A DNA stretch of 64,000 nt, taken from positions 153,566,445 through 153,630,444 of the forward strand of contig CM043950.1 of NCBI GenBank assembly GCA_014529385.2. The letters run 5' to 3'. Positions 47,392 to 60,636 of the stretch are shown one piece after another. Position 1 is the first letter of the stretch, and every line of letters starts with the position of its first letter. This DNA comes from Adiantum capillus-veneris. Its lineage: Eukaryota > Streptophyta > Polypodiopsida > Polypodiales > Pteridaceae. A model generated the notes under the pieces. The model worked only from the letters and a program-made list of their open reading frames with translations, was not told the origin of the DNA and ran no database searches. The position numbers and the translations under genes were made by a program.

Positions 47392-50179
47392 GAGGTCCTA
47401 GGGCCAACCTTAACTTCATGTGAGCGTGATGCTCCACTACGTAGCTTACTTGCCACAGAGCTAGAGCATGTATTGGCCACCTCGTGTGTGTGTGTGTGTG
47501 TGTGTGTAGCTATTAAATCTTAATTAATAAGACATAATTGAACTTTTACATTCAAAAGATAGCTGGCCATGGAATCAAGGACTAGATATGTACAAAAACA
47601 ACTCAGTATTAGAATTATTTTAGTACAATGTTTGTAGGAAAGAGATCCCCTTTCAGTATGCAGAAAGTAAAAGAACTTCCCAAGTCATCAGTGAGTGTTC
47701 CATCCAAAGTAGGGTAGCTTGCCAAAGTAAAGAAACCTTCCAAGATAAGATAGAGTTCTTACCTGCATCCATCCAAACAAGACAACAATTCAGTTAGCTT
47801 TGGATGTGTTTTATAGGTATTAATGGACCATACCAATTGTTATCCATGTGCATCTTGAAGAATTTTTTTACTTTAAACAAGCTAGGTCATTAGTGAAACT
47901 TTTATGTTTATAGTCTTAATTATTACTTCCAATCTAAGTGGCAGATTCCACCTTCTAATCAGAGCGGTATAATCCCCTAAGAATCCAAACAACATGAGTT
48001 TTTTAAAAAAAAGTTATAATAGTGAGGTTCTATTGGTAATTAAAGCAAAGAAACTTCCTTCTAATTATAGAACTGATGATGTAATGAAGTCCAATGTAAT
48101 TTTAATCAAATTAGTCATCCACTAATGGCTAGCCAAAAGGTAGAGGCCTAGCTCGTCCAAAATAAAAAAGATTGTGAATGTAAATGCCATACTAATCAGG
48201 TCGTTCAAAGTAAGTCATGTAACATGTTCCGACCCATGAAAGCAACATAACCCAGTACATAGGTCCGAAAAATGCAACAATTTAGCATTACCTCCATATG
48301 ACAAGTTTTTCCAAGTAACAAAAAGGCGGTAGATATCATGCAATACAATATTACCAGCGGCTAGAATAGTAGTAAGAATCCATCTTTTTAAACGAGGCAC
48401 ATCATATAAAGAGCCATAGTTCGGCTTCTTTCCATATGCCAAGCCCAAAGTAACTGCCATATACTTACCTTCAGAAAGAGCAGAACTATGATCTTATTAC
48501 ACCAACCATTAGCATCCCCTCTAAAAAAACGGAGGGTTATGCCCAGCCATGCTGTCAAATGTGCATGATGTCAATCTTTTCCCGCATAGTAACACAAGGT
48601 ACCCAACGATTTGAATGCTACAAAGGAAAAGAATAACCTCTTTTAATCGAGCAAACCACTTTAAAGCCAAGAAACCAGTTTAGATAGTAGTCGAAAAGAC
48701 CTGCAACGGCTTGAAAAAAGCCTAAAAAATACATAGTAGAGAGATGCCTGTGTTGCACGCAGTCTCATTCCACAAAACTAGTAGGCAGAAACCCCTCGAC
48801 TGTAATCCAACAGTGGATATCAACTACTTTTAGCAACCAATCCCATGCTAAGTACCATCATACCATTAATGTTCAAGAGCAATAAGTATAGTGTACAAGA
48901 GCCCTGGTGTAGCAATTGTCAAAAAAACCAGTCACGTCTGCAAGCATAAAAAAACAAACCCCACAAAGCTTCTGACGACCCCATTCCTAATCATGCTAAT
49001 CAACGAAATGGCAGGGTACTACTAATTGCTTAGATTTTTAAATAGAACCGGCAGTAAGCCAAGTAAAGGCCAGAGAAAGCACCTGAGAAGTTTGAGTAGC
49101 GAGCTCCATAGCTCAATCCGTGAAGCAGGCAGTAACAACACGCTACAAAACAAATCAAAGGCTAAGTGAGGGGCAAGGTGCACCCTCACCTTGTTTAAAT
49201 AGGCTGAACTACACGTGTTCTGAGCTTGAGTAATGAGTGAGCCAACCCGCCCTCCATTGTGTGAAATCATCAAGCGGCACGCAGATACCCTCGCGAGGGG
49301 AGATCCATAGCCAGAGAGAAGAAGAGGCCGCCTTCTCAGTGTAATGAGAACAGGGGATTACTCACGCTCGACTCTCTAGAAGAAGCTTACATGTTTGATT
49401 TTTCAAGGGCCGGGTTCCATTATATGGCATGTTATTAAGCAGTAAAAAGTGTCCTATCAGATCAATGTGGGGGGAAGGGGCGGGGGGGGGAGGGGGGAGT
49501 GTGTGTGTGGGGGAAAAAACAAATAAATTGTACTCAAAATACATATAGTACCATTGTGTATTTGTGTGTGTGTGTGCGCATGCACGCACATGTGTGTGTT
49601 TTGCTCCTCCTTCCAAAAAAAAAGAACAATGTTGGCTTTGGTGATGACGACTCCTCTGCAATCCATTAAGCCTGCATCATTCCCCCTTCTCGGGTGCTTA
49701 GCTGAATGAAATTGTACCAACAAATGGCATCACATCGTCACAGTTTCACACACACATGCTTCGTCTCTTGGTGCAGAAGAGAAACAACATTAACAGATTA
49801 TATGCAAGCAGTCCCCCATACCATTATCTACAAGGAGTTCTTTGTTCTTGTCCGTTATCTACAAGTCATGTGTACTGACATGTTTGGTGTAGCTCCATCA
49901 AAGCTCAGCTGCGATTTGTATGAGCAGATGGGGCCGTCGTCAATGATAAGGAGTCAAAGAGCTCCAAACCTAAGGGTTTAAACGGAGAGGACATGAACAT
50001 GTGCAATAAATCAAATACAGCATAAGTGTGTGTGTATAGCAGACACACCATTTTGCAAGTAAAGAAAGTTGAGGGCAATGAAGTAGTAGAAGCACCAATT
50101 GTGGATGTGATCAGGGGCCTGGTGGGATCAAAACACAACCAAAGAGTGGCGCCACATGCAACATCATCATGTTCAATAG

Positions 50180-50273
<94 letters not shown>

Positions 50274-50975
50274 CATGTACACATAAAATGGGTGTGTGCA
50301 TGTTCAACAGAGCTCATGCATACACCCATAGTGGGCTGAGTTATGCCTATCTAGAGCAATAAAGATTAACATTTTTAAATGATCTGGTGGAGCTGTGAGC
50401 ATTGGGTATGTATCGTTATTGTGCTAGAATAATTCTTATGCGGGTTCTTGCTCCATAATTGCCAAAACCAATTTCGTCTAATCTGCATTTGGTTATAGAG
50501 CAAGCTTGCTATTTTTGAAATTTTCATATGGATTATATGTCGTTATTTCGGTAGGTTGAAAGTTATGTATTCTAGACTAGGGCTAAGTTTTCTCTTTTTG
50601 CCCATCCAAAGTGTAGCATCTGAAGGAAAAAGCCAAAGCCTGAATAAGGCAATGTAGGCATCAATGCCAAAATTAAGCACATGGCTTGAATGTCGTAAAC
50701 ATGAATGGTCCATTGGCCATTTAATGTTACATTTAAGCCGCTTATTAGTAGAAGGAATCTTTTTAATTCCTTTGTTGTTGCTTTAGTTGCGGCTTGGAAG
50801 GTAGGATAGAATTAAGGAGGGGAGGTTCTACTTGAAAACTGAACAGGGTGATGTTTTCAGTAAGAGAAGGCTTGTTTCTAGATTGAAAAATGAATATACT
50901 AGCACCTTAAAGGCTGCATGGGTGAGAAAATTCACGACTGAGATTGCTAGGTGTTGAGGGCTATTGCAGAAACAT

Positions 50976-51062
<87 letters not shown>

Positions 51063-52873
51063 GCTTTTGGACGATATGTATGCCCAAATAGAGTGCTTAT
51101 AACAAGAGCACAAATATTTCTTTATAAACGTTCTCTTTAAGATGTCATCACTTGGAGTACCATCATTGATAGCTTAGATATGTCCCAAATGGCTATGACA
51201 AACAAGCTTTCAGCAGATGCAAAGTGAACACTTGTGTATGATTTTGACATGGGGAGATCTCTAGTCATGGGTTGTTGCACAAACAAGTTTTTCCTTGCAA
51301 TGCTTTCATTGACATGAATCATGACTAATGCGGCATCCTCATGATTAAATCACAGAGGTTTCTTCATGAGCTTCTTGCTCGGATGTTGTCATTTACATCA
51401 CGTTGATTGCAGGATATGGCCAACATGGTTGTGGCAAGGAATACTAGACTGTTTTGCAGGGATACAACGTTCAGCTTTCTCGTTAGACAAAGCATTTTGG
51501 TGGTAAATAATGAGAGTAGAACCCCCCCTTGGTTCTTAGGTAAAACTAGCAGAAAAGCTAAGAGATCATACTTTTCTCAATCAAAGTTGTTGTCTTTTGG
51601 GATGGATGATGAGCAAATTGTGTGCGTGCATTTTCCCTAGGATGTTCTTGGTCACCTCATATGAATTGTGTTGTTTTAGGTTTACTTGTCCTCCTCTTTC
51701 CTTTCCCTTTGCTTCTCTTGTCTTCTTGCTTTCAATTGCCACTTTCTAGTTGACTATCACCACTTGGTGAAGCTTTTGTGGATAGTTGTTCCTACAAATC
51801 GCCTTATGCTCTTCCAACCAAGGAACAAAGTTTAGCTTCTTTCTGTAATATCCAATACCTCTACATGTGCCTACCACTTTCCATGGCTTGCATGCTCCCA
51901 AGATGTTTGCAATAAAGTAGCATGGTTTTCCACTCCACCTCATATGGCCACTGGTCCCTCCAAAAACTGGAACCATCATATTGCCTTCCCTACCACTGTA
52001 CTTAGGTTTTCGGGATCTTGATTGGCAAACTAGCTTTGGAAGCACACTCTAAGCAAGTTTGGAGCACAAGTCAAATCTCATTCCCTACCCCTTCAAGCTC
52101 TTGACAAATTAAGGGCTTCTTGTAGATCATCCCAATGTGGTAAGTCAAAGCTCCCAAAAAAAATTCCTTGATAGCCAAGCAACACCTCTGACCACTACCC
52201 CTCACAAAAATGTGCATATTGCAAATTATCATGAAAAAAACCTTCATCTAAGTGCACCTTTATTAGGGCAGGCCTTGTGATTTCATCACTTGTTTACGTT
52301 TTATTTTTTTGAGCTAGAGTCGGCAAGACGACAAGGAAAAGCGCCTTTAACTCACTTGCACGCAAGCAAAAACACAACTAGTGTGCCGTGATGGTCAAAT
52401 GGTTTAGTCGTTGTAATGGATGCAAAAAGTCACAAAGGTAAACTTTAATTTTATTGAACTATAGGTACAAGAAATCACATGGTGGGATCATGTAGTTATC
52501 CTCTTTAGCTACCCTTCAGGAAGCAGGCATCACTGATATCGTCACTTCTATCAGTGCATTGCTTTTGCTCATTCTATGTTTGAGCAAAGTACAAAATCAT
52601 GAGGAGAAAAATTTGAAGCTTTTGTGCATAATCCCATCCCCAAAGACATGAAATTATTGCCAGCGACACAACATGTGCTTCAGTAGCTTTCTTGAGCCAT
52701 GTTAGAGCAAACATAAGTGGTATTGGAGACTTGCATTCTAGAAAGGAAAAAACTCTCATGGGCTTTGTCAATTCTAGAAGCATCAAGAATGAGCTTGGTA
52801 TTGGATGCCATCCCTCAAGCATAGATTACATATTGGTCAGTCTACTCAAATTTCCTCTAGCCATATGGCCAAT

Positions 52874-52915
<42 letters not shown>

Positions 52916-52916
52916 A

Positions 52917-53007
<91 letters not shown>

Positions 53008-53187
53008 AACACACACAATCGTAGTCCTAAATTGTGCACCTTGCTTGCGCTATACTGCTAGCAATTTCTTGTACTCTTGAGGCTACAAACATGAACCTGT
53101 ACTCATGATTCACTCCTAGTTCAATTGCTAGTCTTGCAATGCTAATCTTGAAGTTGTTGATTGGTGCTGCAATGCTCATCCTTGTGC
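47200..53187. other. Non-coding stretch dominated by microsatellites
   Basis: (GA)n is at about 47204-47259 and 47328-47388, (CT)n at 50182-50270, (TG)n at 50979-51058, and (CT)n at 52876-53004 with one CTAACTAT interruption at 52912-52920. A 99-residue minus frame at 51746-52045 is open but matches nothing I recognise. No gene is called. Confidence 0.6.
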
Positions 53188-53414
53188 TGTTGGAATTAGG
53201 GTTGCAGAGAAATGCACACAGCTTGGAGAAGACGAAGGAAGCTCAAGGCACACAATAGAGAGTGTGTTACTTAGTATGCAATGGAAAGATAGATAGCCCT
53301 AGAGTGATGGGCGTATATACAATGCTCGGGGGAAAAAACCTCCTAAAGAGGGAAAAAATGCCCCGATGGTCCTAGTGTGTTCACACACATCACTACCACA
53401 TGTATATGGTAACA
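53188..53414 (-). repeat. Putative 227-bp copia 3' LTR
   Basis: On the minus strand the sequence starts TGTTACC and ends CCAACA, giving TG...CA ends and a 4-base terminal inverted repeat. It is preceded by a purine run (CGGGGGAT) that fits a polypurine tract, and it contains a TATA-like TGTATATACG. It sits directly after the copia RNase H. A second LTR copy is not in the window. Confidence 0.6.
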
Positions 53415-54565
53415 AATCCCCCGTGGAGTGATGCGGTGAACGAGAGCTGTCACATGAGTAAAGGGAAGTGCCATGCCGTGAGGACATGATCAGTCCACAA
53501 AGGGGAGTAAGACCAAAGCTTTGTGGAAAGCTTCAAGCTTCTCACGAGACAATGCCTTTGTGAAAAGATCTGCAAGGTTGTCCTGTGTTGGCACATAAGC
53601 CATGTTGATCTCTCCTGCTGAGAGCCTCTCCCTGACATAGTGGTAATGCACCTCAATGTGCTTTGTAGGAGCATGAAAAACTGGGTTCCTTGCAATTGCC
53701 AATGTGCTCTGACTGTCAGTGTAGATAGTGTTGGCAGTGTCCTGTCCAACACCCAAATCAGCCATAAGGCGTCTGAGCCATACACACTCAACCATAGTTC
53801 TGGAGTGCCCTGTAGTTAGCCTAACAACTCGAAGTGGCCACAGTAGGTTGCTTCTTGCTCAACCATGATATACATGAACTGCCAAGCATGAAACAAAAAC
53901 CACTTGTGGACACTTGCGTGTCAAAACAACGAGCCCAATCTGAGTCCGAAAAATCATGTAAGTCTGGCGGCAATGATCCCCCTTGGGATAAAACAAGCCA
54001 AGATGAAAAGTGCCACTAAGGTAGCGGAAAATCCTCTTGACAGCCTGCCAATGCTATGCATAAATCTGCTGACTTGTGAGACTGCAAACTGAATATCTGG
54101 CCTCGTGTTGCATACATAAATGAGGCAGCCAATAGCAGTTTGGTAAAGAGTGACATCAGTAGGATCGCCAGCATCATGTAGACTCAACTTCAAACATGTT
54201 TCCATGGGAGTGGCAATAGGTTTGCAATCCTCAAGTCCAAACTTACATAGCAATGTGTGTATGTAACTTTTCTGACACAAGGCAATACCACCATCACACT
54301 GCTTAAACTATATACCCAAGTAATGATGCAACAATCCCAAATCTTTCATCTTGAAAGTAGCATTCACATCAATCTTAAATTCAGCAATATGTCTCTCATT
54401 TGGTCCAGTGATCAGGAAATCATCGACATAAAGAACCACAATGAGAAGTACATCACCCTCACACTTTACATACAATGTGCTTTCTGTTGGACTGTTACGA
54501 AAGCCTCGTTTAACCAAATGAGTGTCAGCTTTCGTAAATAATCGTGGTAGCCCAAAATTGATCAA
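53415..54565 (-). mobile_element. Truncated Ty1/copia element (RT C-terminus and RNase H)
   Basis: The RT part at 54565-54308 has LIVVLYVDDFLITG with YVDD at 54419-54430, then FKMKDLGLLHHYLGI. After a break, CQKSYIHTLLCKFGLEDCKP, TPMET and GCLIYVCNTRPDIQFAVSQV follow at 54280-53954. RNase H at 53795-53490 shows YTDSQSTLAIARNP and HIEVHYHYVRE, then VPTQDNLADLFTKAL. These are textbook copia pol motifs. Stops and one frame change separate the pieces. RT fingers, integrase and gag are absent, so the element is 5'-truncated at about 54565. Confidence 0.88.
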
Positions 54566-55759
54566 GATTGATACCAGAGACTCTAAGCATAATTACAAAC
54601 AACTTTTGTGAAAGCTCACAAAATTTGGATCACAAAACAGACCAAAAACTTGATAAAAATTGAAATTTGTACTAATTGTCGAGAAATTGAGTTTGACTTG
54701 ATAAATCTTGTTCAAATTTGGTACAACTTGACTCAGAGGCTTAGTTTAAAGTGTAGAACATGTGTGTATGCTCAGATGATAAAAAATATGCTAAAATTTG
54801 ACAGATGTAAATAATCGCGATTATTTACTTTTGTCCAATTTTCAAATATTTTGGGCCAACCAAGCATACCACAAGTTCTATCATGTTGTATGGAACACTC
54901 ACATCAAATTTGGTAAGAATTGGATCTTTAAAGTGGAAATTATGGCTAGTTTTGTAAAGTCAGTCTACAGACACAAAATTGTTGACAAATTGAGCAGGGT
55001 TTATCCAAACTTGGGGAAACTTTGCTAGGGAGCTTAAGTTGAGTTGCTTTACCTGTTTGTATCATCATCTGGGCAAAAAAATGCCAAAAAAATCCAAGAA
55101 GTAAATAATCACAATTATTTATATTTGCTCCAGAATTGAGATTTTTTACACAACTGAGTATACCACAAGGTCAAGCATATGAAGTAGATTACTCATATCA
55201 AATTTGGATCACAAAAGTGAGACTTGAAAAATGAATCTGCAGACACTAAACAGTCTAATAACTTGGATAAATCTTGTTCAAACTCAGTGAAACTTGCCCA
55301 CGAACTACAACAAAGTGTCTAAATGGAAAAAAAATTCTAAAAAGTGAGAAAATTTGAGAAAAGTCAATACTTAGATTATTTACTTTTGAGCCCCAGAGAC
55401 AAGATTTTTGGACTTTTGAGCTTGTACAGTGTTAGAGCAACATAATATAAGGTCACTTGTCAAGTTTGGGTTCCATCGTATCCAGATTAGTACATGTTAA
55501 CTTAGTTTCCAATGCAGATTAGTCCTTTAACTCTTTGCAAGGGTAGAATTTGGAAATCTTGTTTGCTGACTCACTTAGCTCAGATTGAAGTGATATACAC
55601 AGACCAATCACAATAGTTAGCAAAAATTATACAGTCTTTGAGAGAAAACAACTAACTTGGTTAAAACTAACACAAGAACCAGGTTACAGGAAAAAAATTG
55701 GGAGCTTAATAGGAGTTGAATTAAAGTCAAGTGGTCTATCCAAGGCTTAACAAGTCTAT
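54566..55759 (+). repeat. Leader of gypsy element 3 with diverged tandem repeats and a palindrome
   Basis: Three diverged units of about 270-290 bases can be followed by a shared core (AAATAATC..., ATTATTTA) at 54807, 55101 and about 55365. Phrases such as TAAATCTTGTTCAAA (54702, 55267) and ACATCAAATTTGG (54901, about 55193) recur. At 54807-54828 the core is a perfect 22-base palindrome centred on CGCG. The gag ATG is at 55760. Confidence 0.65.
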
Positions 55760-57403
55760 ATGAACCTTAGATCTGGTCGTATACTAGCAAATCAAGGCAT
55801 ACTTGGAGAGACCGCTAGTAGAGTATCCGCCGAAGAGAGTGTGAATCAAGGTGATCAATTGGGCACTATCTTTGAAGAAGTCCCAGACACTTATTCCGAC
55901 TCAACATCTGAAATGTCTTCCTATTTGACTCAGTCAGGAGACGAAACAACAATGCGATATAAGCACATACTCACCTTTTATAAGACTAATGTTCATGGAG
56001 CTCAAGTTTACTTCGATTTGAATGAAGAGTATGCCATTTGCATTGATGATCATGACATAGAGTTTGAAGAGGAAATCGGGGCTAACAAACAAGGAAAAAT
56101 GTATATGGATAAAAACGGGACTCGGTATGTAAAAGTTGAAAATCTTGATGTAATAGACAAATGGAAGTTAGAAGTGAATACAATAATTCCAGATATGACA
56201 GCAAAAGAAGATCCACCGACTTTAGAATTTGAGGGATACGATCAAGTTGATCTGAGACCTTTGAAACGGCTTAGCATTGACAATCCTAGGATTGGAGTCT
56301 ATTGTTGGGAGGATAGGAATTTCAAGGATCTTTTATGGACCTCTCACGCCAAACCAGGACAATTAATACCCATGAAGATCATGTATATCTTCAAAATCAA
56401 AGACAAGGGTTCATCAAATCTACCATCTTACCTATTTAGCAATTGTTATAACAATAACTTTGTTATGATGAGTCGTGAGGAGGTAGAACAGACCAGATAC
56501 TAAGGGTGCTCTATAAGAGATTGGATATTGGGGCAAGGACTTGATCCTATTTCAAGAGAGGAACTCCATGAGAGATATTTTGGGAGCAATGTTAAAAAAC
56601 TCAAATCTACCCCATCACGAAAAAAATCGAGTGACATTAGAGCCAGTGCAGGGCTACATGAGTCACTATTTCCAACAGATTGGTTTGAAGTACTCAAGAC
56701 AGGACCAAGTGCCAAAAGAGTTGGAGCTCAGCCAAACAGACATGTCAGACCAGCTCATTTTCAAAAATGGATCAAAAAATACAGTGGATCTGGGGATCCA
56801 TATGACCACTTAGCTAGCTTTAGGCAAGTGCTAAGAGCATAACGCATATTTGATTTTCACACTAAATTTGAGGGATTTGGAATGGCCTTAGAAGAAAAAG
56901 CTTTGACATGATTCCAAAATATTCCACCAATGGCAATCATGGATTTAATAACATTAGCTCAGGGATTTGTCGCTGCATGTTTCAAAACTAGGATCAAACA
57001 TAATTCGGTAGCCTTCAAACAGAAGCAAGGTGAGTCTGTTAGGGATTGTGCAACTAGGATGAAGTAATACACTACAAGATGCCCAGAATTGGAAATACCA
57101 GCAGAAGAAAGATTAGTGTCATTGTTTCTAGAAGGATTGTTAAACAAAGAACTTCATGCTATATTGTATAGCAAGAAGCATATGCCCCTAGAAGAGTGTG
57201 TATCAGATGCTATTGACTTGGGAGACAATCGTGATATTTTCAATGAAGAAGATGTCCCTAAGGATACTCAGAGTGAGAAAACAGCATCCACAAAACCAAC
57301 ACAAGTGGGAACAGCTGCTACAGCACCACTTACAGCCATAGAAGACATGTTCAAAAGGATGAACAAAATGATGAATAATATGAAAAAAGATCCTATGCCC
57401 TGA
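55760..57403 (+). pseudogene. gag of gypsy element 3 (N-terminus and capsid)
   Basis: The 247-residue opening frame is acidic in its first third and ends with QTRY. A shift then leads to frames at 56528-56842 and 57089-57403. The capsid pattern is present: FQKWIKKYSGSGDPYDHLASF, then LEEKALT, FQNIPPMAIMDL, QKQGESVRDCATRM and LFLEGLLNKELHAIL. These fit the retrotransposon gag capsid fold. At least two stops interrupt it (TAG/TGA near 56840-56910; TAA at 57066). Confidence 0.75.
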
Positions 57404-57797
57404 GGACCTGGGCAAGGGATACCTCAATTGGGACAACCAATTAGGCCACAAAAATGGTGTGCTATTGAGGGTAAATGGACAAACCATGAGACCAATGAGT
57501 GTTATTATCAACCAAAGTACGATGAAATGTTCAACATGTGCCAATGAGACCAGAAGGACAATCCATGTATAGATATCAGCCTAATATGGCCCCGTCACAC
57601 CACCGATGGGTATGGAAAGACCACAACCAATGTTGGGTCACCAACCTCCATTTTTTGGACGTAATGCAGTGCTTGTAAAGTACATGCATTCAGAAGGAGT
57701 CATATATGAACAAGCACTAGTGCTTGTTACACCTTATGTTGAGCCTAGTCCATCTACCATAATGATAGAGGGAGAGTGGTATAATTAATATCCACCT

Positions 57798-58075
57798 TCA
57801 ATGAAAGAACATATGACTTATGCTACACCAAAGCTTACATTGATGTACTTTGTAGCTAATCAAGGTGTTAGAGCTCCAATGGTAAGACCCATGATTAAGC
57901 CAAAGACTGGGAACTGCCATAATTGTGGTGCAGATGATCATTGGAAAAATAAATGCCCAGAAGCTGACAAGAACATTAAGCCAGTTGAAACTTTTTGTAC
58001 ACAATGTTGCAAGAATGGTGGACACTTCCTTGACGACTGTCCAAAAAATTCATCAAAGGAAAAGCAGTGGTAAAT
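57798..58075 (+). pseudogene. gag nucleocapsid with two zinc knuckles (gypsy element 3)
   Basis: CHNCGADDHWKNKC is a canonical CX2CX4HX4C knuckle. CTQCCKNGGHFLDDC has one extra residue before the His. The run ends with a TAA at about 58072. These motifs bind the element RNA. Confidence 0.85.
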
Positions 58076-59180
58076 GTAGTCTGATACCTAGCAGCTCTTC
58101 CAAAAGTGAACCTATTGTTCCAATCAAGGTGATCACTAGAGCCCAAGCTAAGAAAACGAAACATAACTCCTTTGATAAATCAGAGAATGCTAAAAATTCC
58201 TCTCAAAAGACCAAGAAAAGGGGACATCAAAGATATGAGATGAGAAAACAAAAACAAAAGGATGAAATTGAGAAAAAAGCCAGGAAACTATTCCAAGAAA
58301 AAGTAAAAGAAACTGGGAGTGAAATCAAGGAAACCACAATAAAATCTGGAGGATCAATTTTGATAGACAAAATTTTTGAGCTAATCCACGCAGCCTTGGA
58401 AGCTTTCCAAGTGGGACTTTAAGCAGGAAAAACATGGAAAACAAATGGAAAAACTATCCTTCTCCAAATAAAGAAGCAGCTAAGCTTGAAGGTTATCAAA
58501 ATCTGGTAAGAATTACTCAAGAGATGCTAGAAAAACAAAAACCCAAGCTTGAGAGTATAGCAAAACCTGAGAAGCTTGTGGTAGAAACCAATAAAGAGAA
58601 ATCCAAAGTGGTGGTAGAACCACACCTTGAAACTAAAGAGCCAGAACTCATAGTGTCTGACAGTGAAGATGCTTTAGATGGAATCCGTTTCTGGAGGAAG
58701 ATTGGCCAGGACATTTATGGGAAAAAGTGAGAGAGATTAATGATGGGAGCATAACTTTGAAATCAACTCCTATAGAGGAAGTCTGGTTAGACAATTTACC
58801 TCCTGATATGGACATTGATATACAATCCTTGTATAGGTATTGCGGCTCTGAAGCATATGGAATGTCTAAACCATTGACTCTAAAAACACTACCCTCTTAC
58901 TTAGGAGACAATGAAGATGAGTCCATAGTGTGCAAAACCACTCAAGTAAAAAGAGCGGGATAGACACCGGAGGTAGAGAACATCCATTCAATCATGTCAA
59001 GCATTCAATGTACTCTTACCTTGGAAGAGCTGTTAAAAATCAGACTACATTTATGGAACGATTTACAAAAAACTTTAGAGAAGGTGGGGATAACATGGCT
59101 AATCGCAAAAAAAATTGGGTAAATTGAAACATGAAACGGATAACAAGGAGATTCGATCCGTCCCTATGAACAAAGTTGGA
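58076..59180 (+). pseudogene. Lys/Glu-rich linker of gypsy element 3
   Basis: Frames at 57925-58422, 58434-58730 and 58727-58963 are highly charged (RKQKQKDEIEKKARKLFQ; KPKLESIAKPEKLVVETNKE) with no known domain. They link the nucleocapsid to the protease. Breaks at about 58420 and 58730 change frame. Confidence 0.5.
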
Positions 59181-59189
59181 TAATACTAT

Positions 59190-59570
59190 GAAGGGAGAGA
59201 AGAAAAACATAACCCTTTCGGTGAGATATAATGATGTGGAAACGATGGCAATACTGGACAGTGGGGCTGGCATACCCATTGCCACAAAAGCATTATGGGA
59301 ATCATGGGAAAACCCAACCATTAGACAAACTTGAATGAAATTACAATTGGCAGATGGCCACATAGAAGAACCCCTAGGACTACTTGAAAAAGTGATAGTT
59401 AGTTCCTGTGGAATTGATTATCAACATACTTTTGCGATGGTGGATTTTGGAAAGAAACTTAATTATGAAATCATCTTGGGAAGGCCATTCACGCGGAAAG
59501 TATAGCTCATTCAAGATTGGGAAAACAATTACCTATACTTAAAGCAAGTGGGATCAATCACAAGGGTTAA
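59190..59570 (+). pseudogene. Aspartic protease of gypsy element 3, broken
   Basis: MAILDSGAGIPI carries the catalytic Asp (GAC at 59257-59259) in a DSG triad. Downstream, LQLADGHIEEPLG and YEIILGRPFTRK are the usual retropepsin flap and terminal helix. In-frame stops lie at about 59332, 59503 and 59572. The protease would cut Gag-Pol. Confidence 0.78.
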
Positions 59571-59598
59571 TTAGAAAGATCACACTTATAGAGTTGTA

Positions 59599-60600
59599 AT
59601 GAAAACACCCATTCAAGAATTTGACTCAGTCTCTTCAGTTGAATCAAAGCTTCCATCTTGGTTAAACAAAGGTACACCTATTTGGATGTGTGGAGCCTCA
59701 AAAAACAGGAGTTTAAAACAAGAAGAATATATCTTAGAAAGGGATTGCACAGATGAATCATATATAACTAAACCCTTTTCGGAACATTTGTTTGAGCCAT
59801 ATGAATGGACTCAAATTTTGGCAACAATGGATGTATGTGTGAATACGTCCATACCTACTCAATTTTTCAATGAGGATGATTATGACATAGTTCTCATACA
59901 AATGATCTCAACCCTTCACATTGAAGATGAAGTTCAGGAATCCAAGGACTTACTGAAAGCTCAACAAGTCTTTTCAGATCTCTATTATGATGCTACTGAT
60001 GAGTTTAAAGAGCATTCAGCTACATTCGATGATTCTGGATCAAAAAAGGAACATGTGAGGGCCCAACTACTCCTAAAAGGAGGTGAGGAAAAGTTTTCTG
60101 ATTTTCCAAACCAAAAAACAAGAAGACAAAAATGGTATAGAAGGAAAAGAGAAACAAAAAACTTGAAATCTAACCTATGTCATCAGTTTCTAGTAGAAGA
60201 CAGTTTCTGATGTAGCTATAGATACACATGATTGTGTCAAAGACAAAATCACGGGTAGATATCCTTCAGACAACAAACAAGGAACATCAAAAACATTAAA
60301 AAAAATGAGAAGGAAACTCAATCAAAACATAAACATCAGGATGATGAATCATCCATGACACAAGTTGAACGAAAGAAAAAATATCAAGAGTTGAAATAAA
60401 CTCTAAAGGAGGTGTATACCACGGAAATGGAATCAACCGAGGAAGAGAGTTAAGATTAAATGAGTGTTCCATCCCATTACAAGAAATATACTCTCCAAGA
60501 CCGAAAGATCATAGTGGAACAACATATAAGGGAACTAAGAAAATAGGGTGAGTCATATGAAGGACCTGAAAATGCAAAGAAAACAGATTTAGCCGAACCA
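59599..60600 (+). pseudogene. Protease-RT linker of gypsy element 3
   Basis: A 203-residue open frame at 59599-60210 contains SKLPSWLNKGTPIWMCG and ends in a basic tract (RRQKWYRRKRETKN). Sequence after 60210 is charged and interrupted by stops. It occupies the pol linker position; no enzyme motif is seen. Confidence 0.5.
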
Positions 60601-60636
60601 TGAGAAGAGCCTAGACCTATCTACATTGCAAACGAC

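Noticed and set aside
47101-47523. 140-residue open frame on the plus strand
   Set aside because: Most of it is translated (GA)n (RERERE); it is simple repeat read in frame, with no domain.
49905-50286. Overlapping frames on both strands near the (CT)n tract
   Set aside because: Open only because dinucleotide repeats lack stops in all frames.
51746-52045. 99-residue minus-strand frame with several Cys and Trp
   Set aside because: No recognisable motif, no splice structure and no neighbouring coding sequence; left unassigned.
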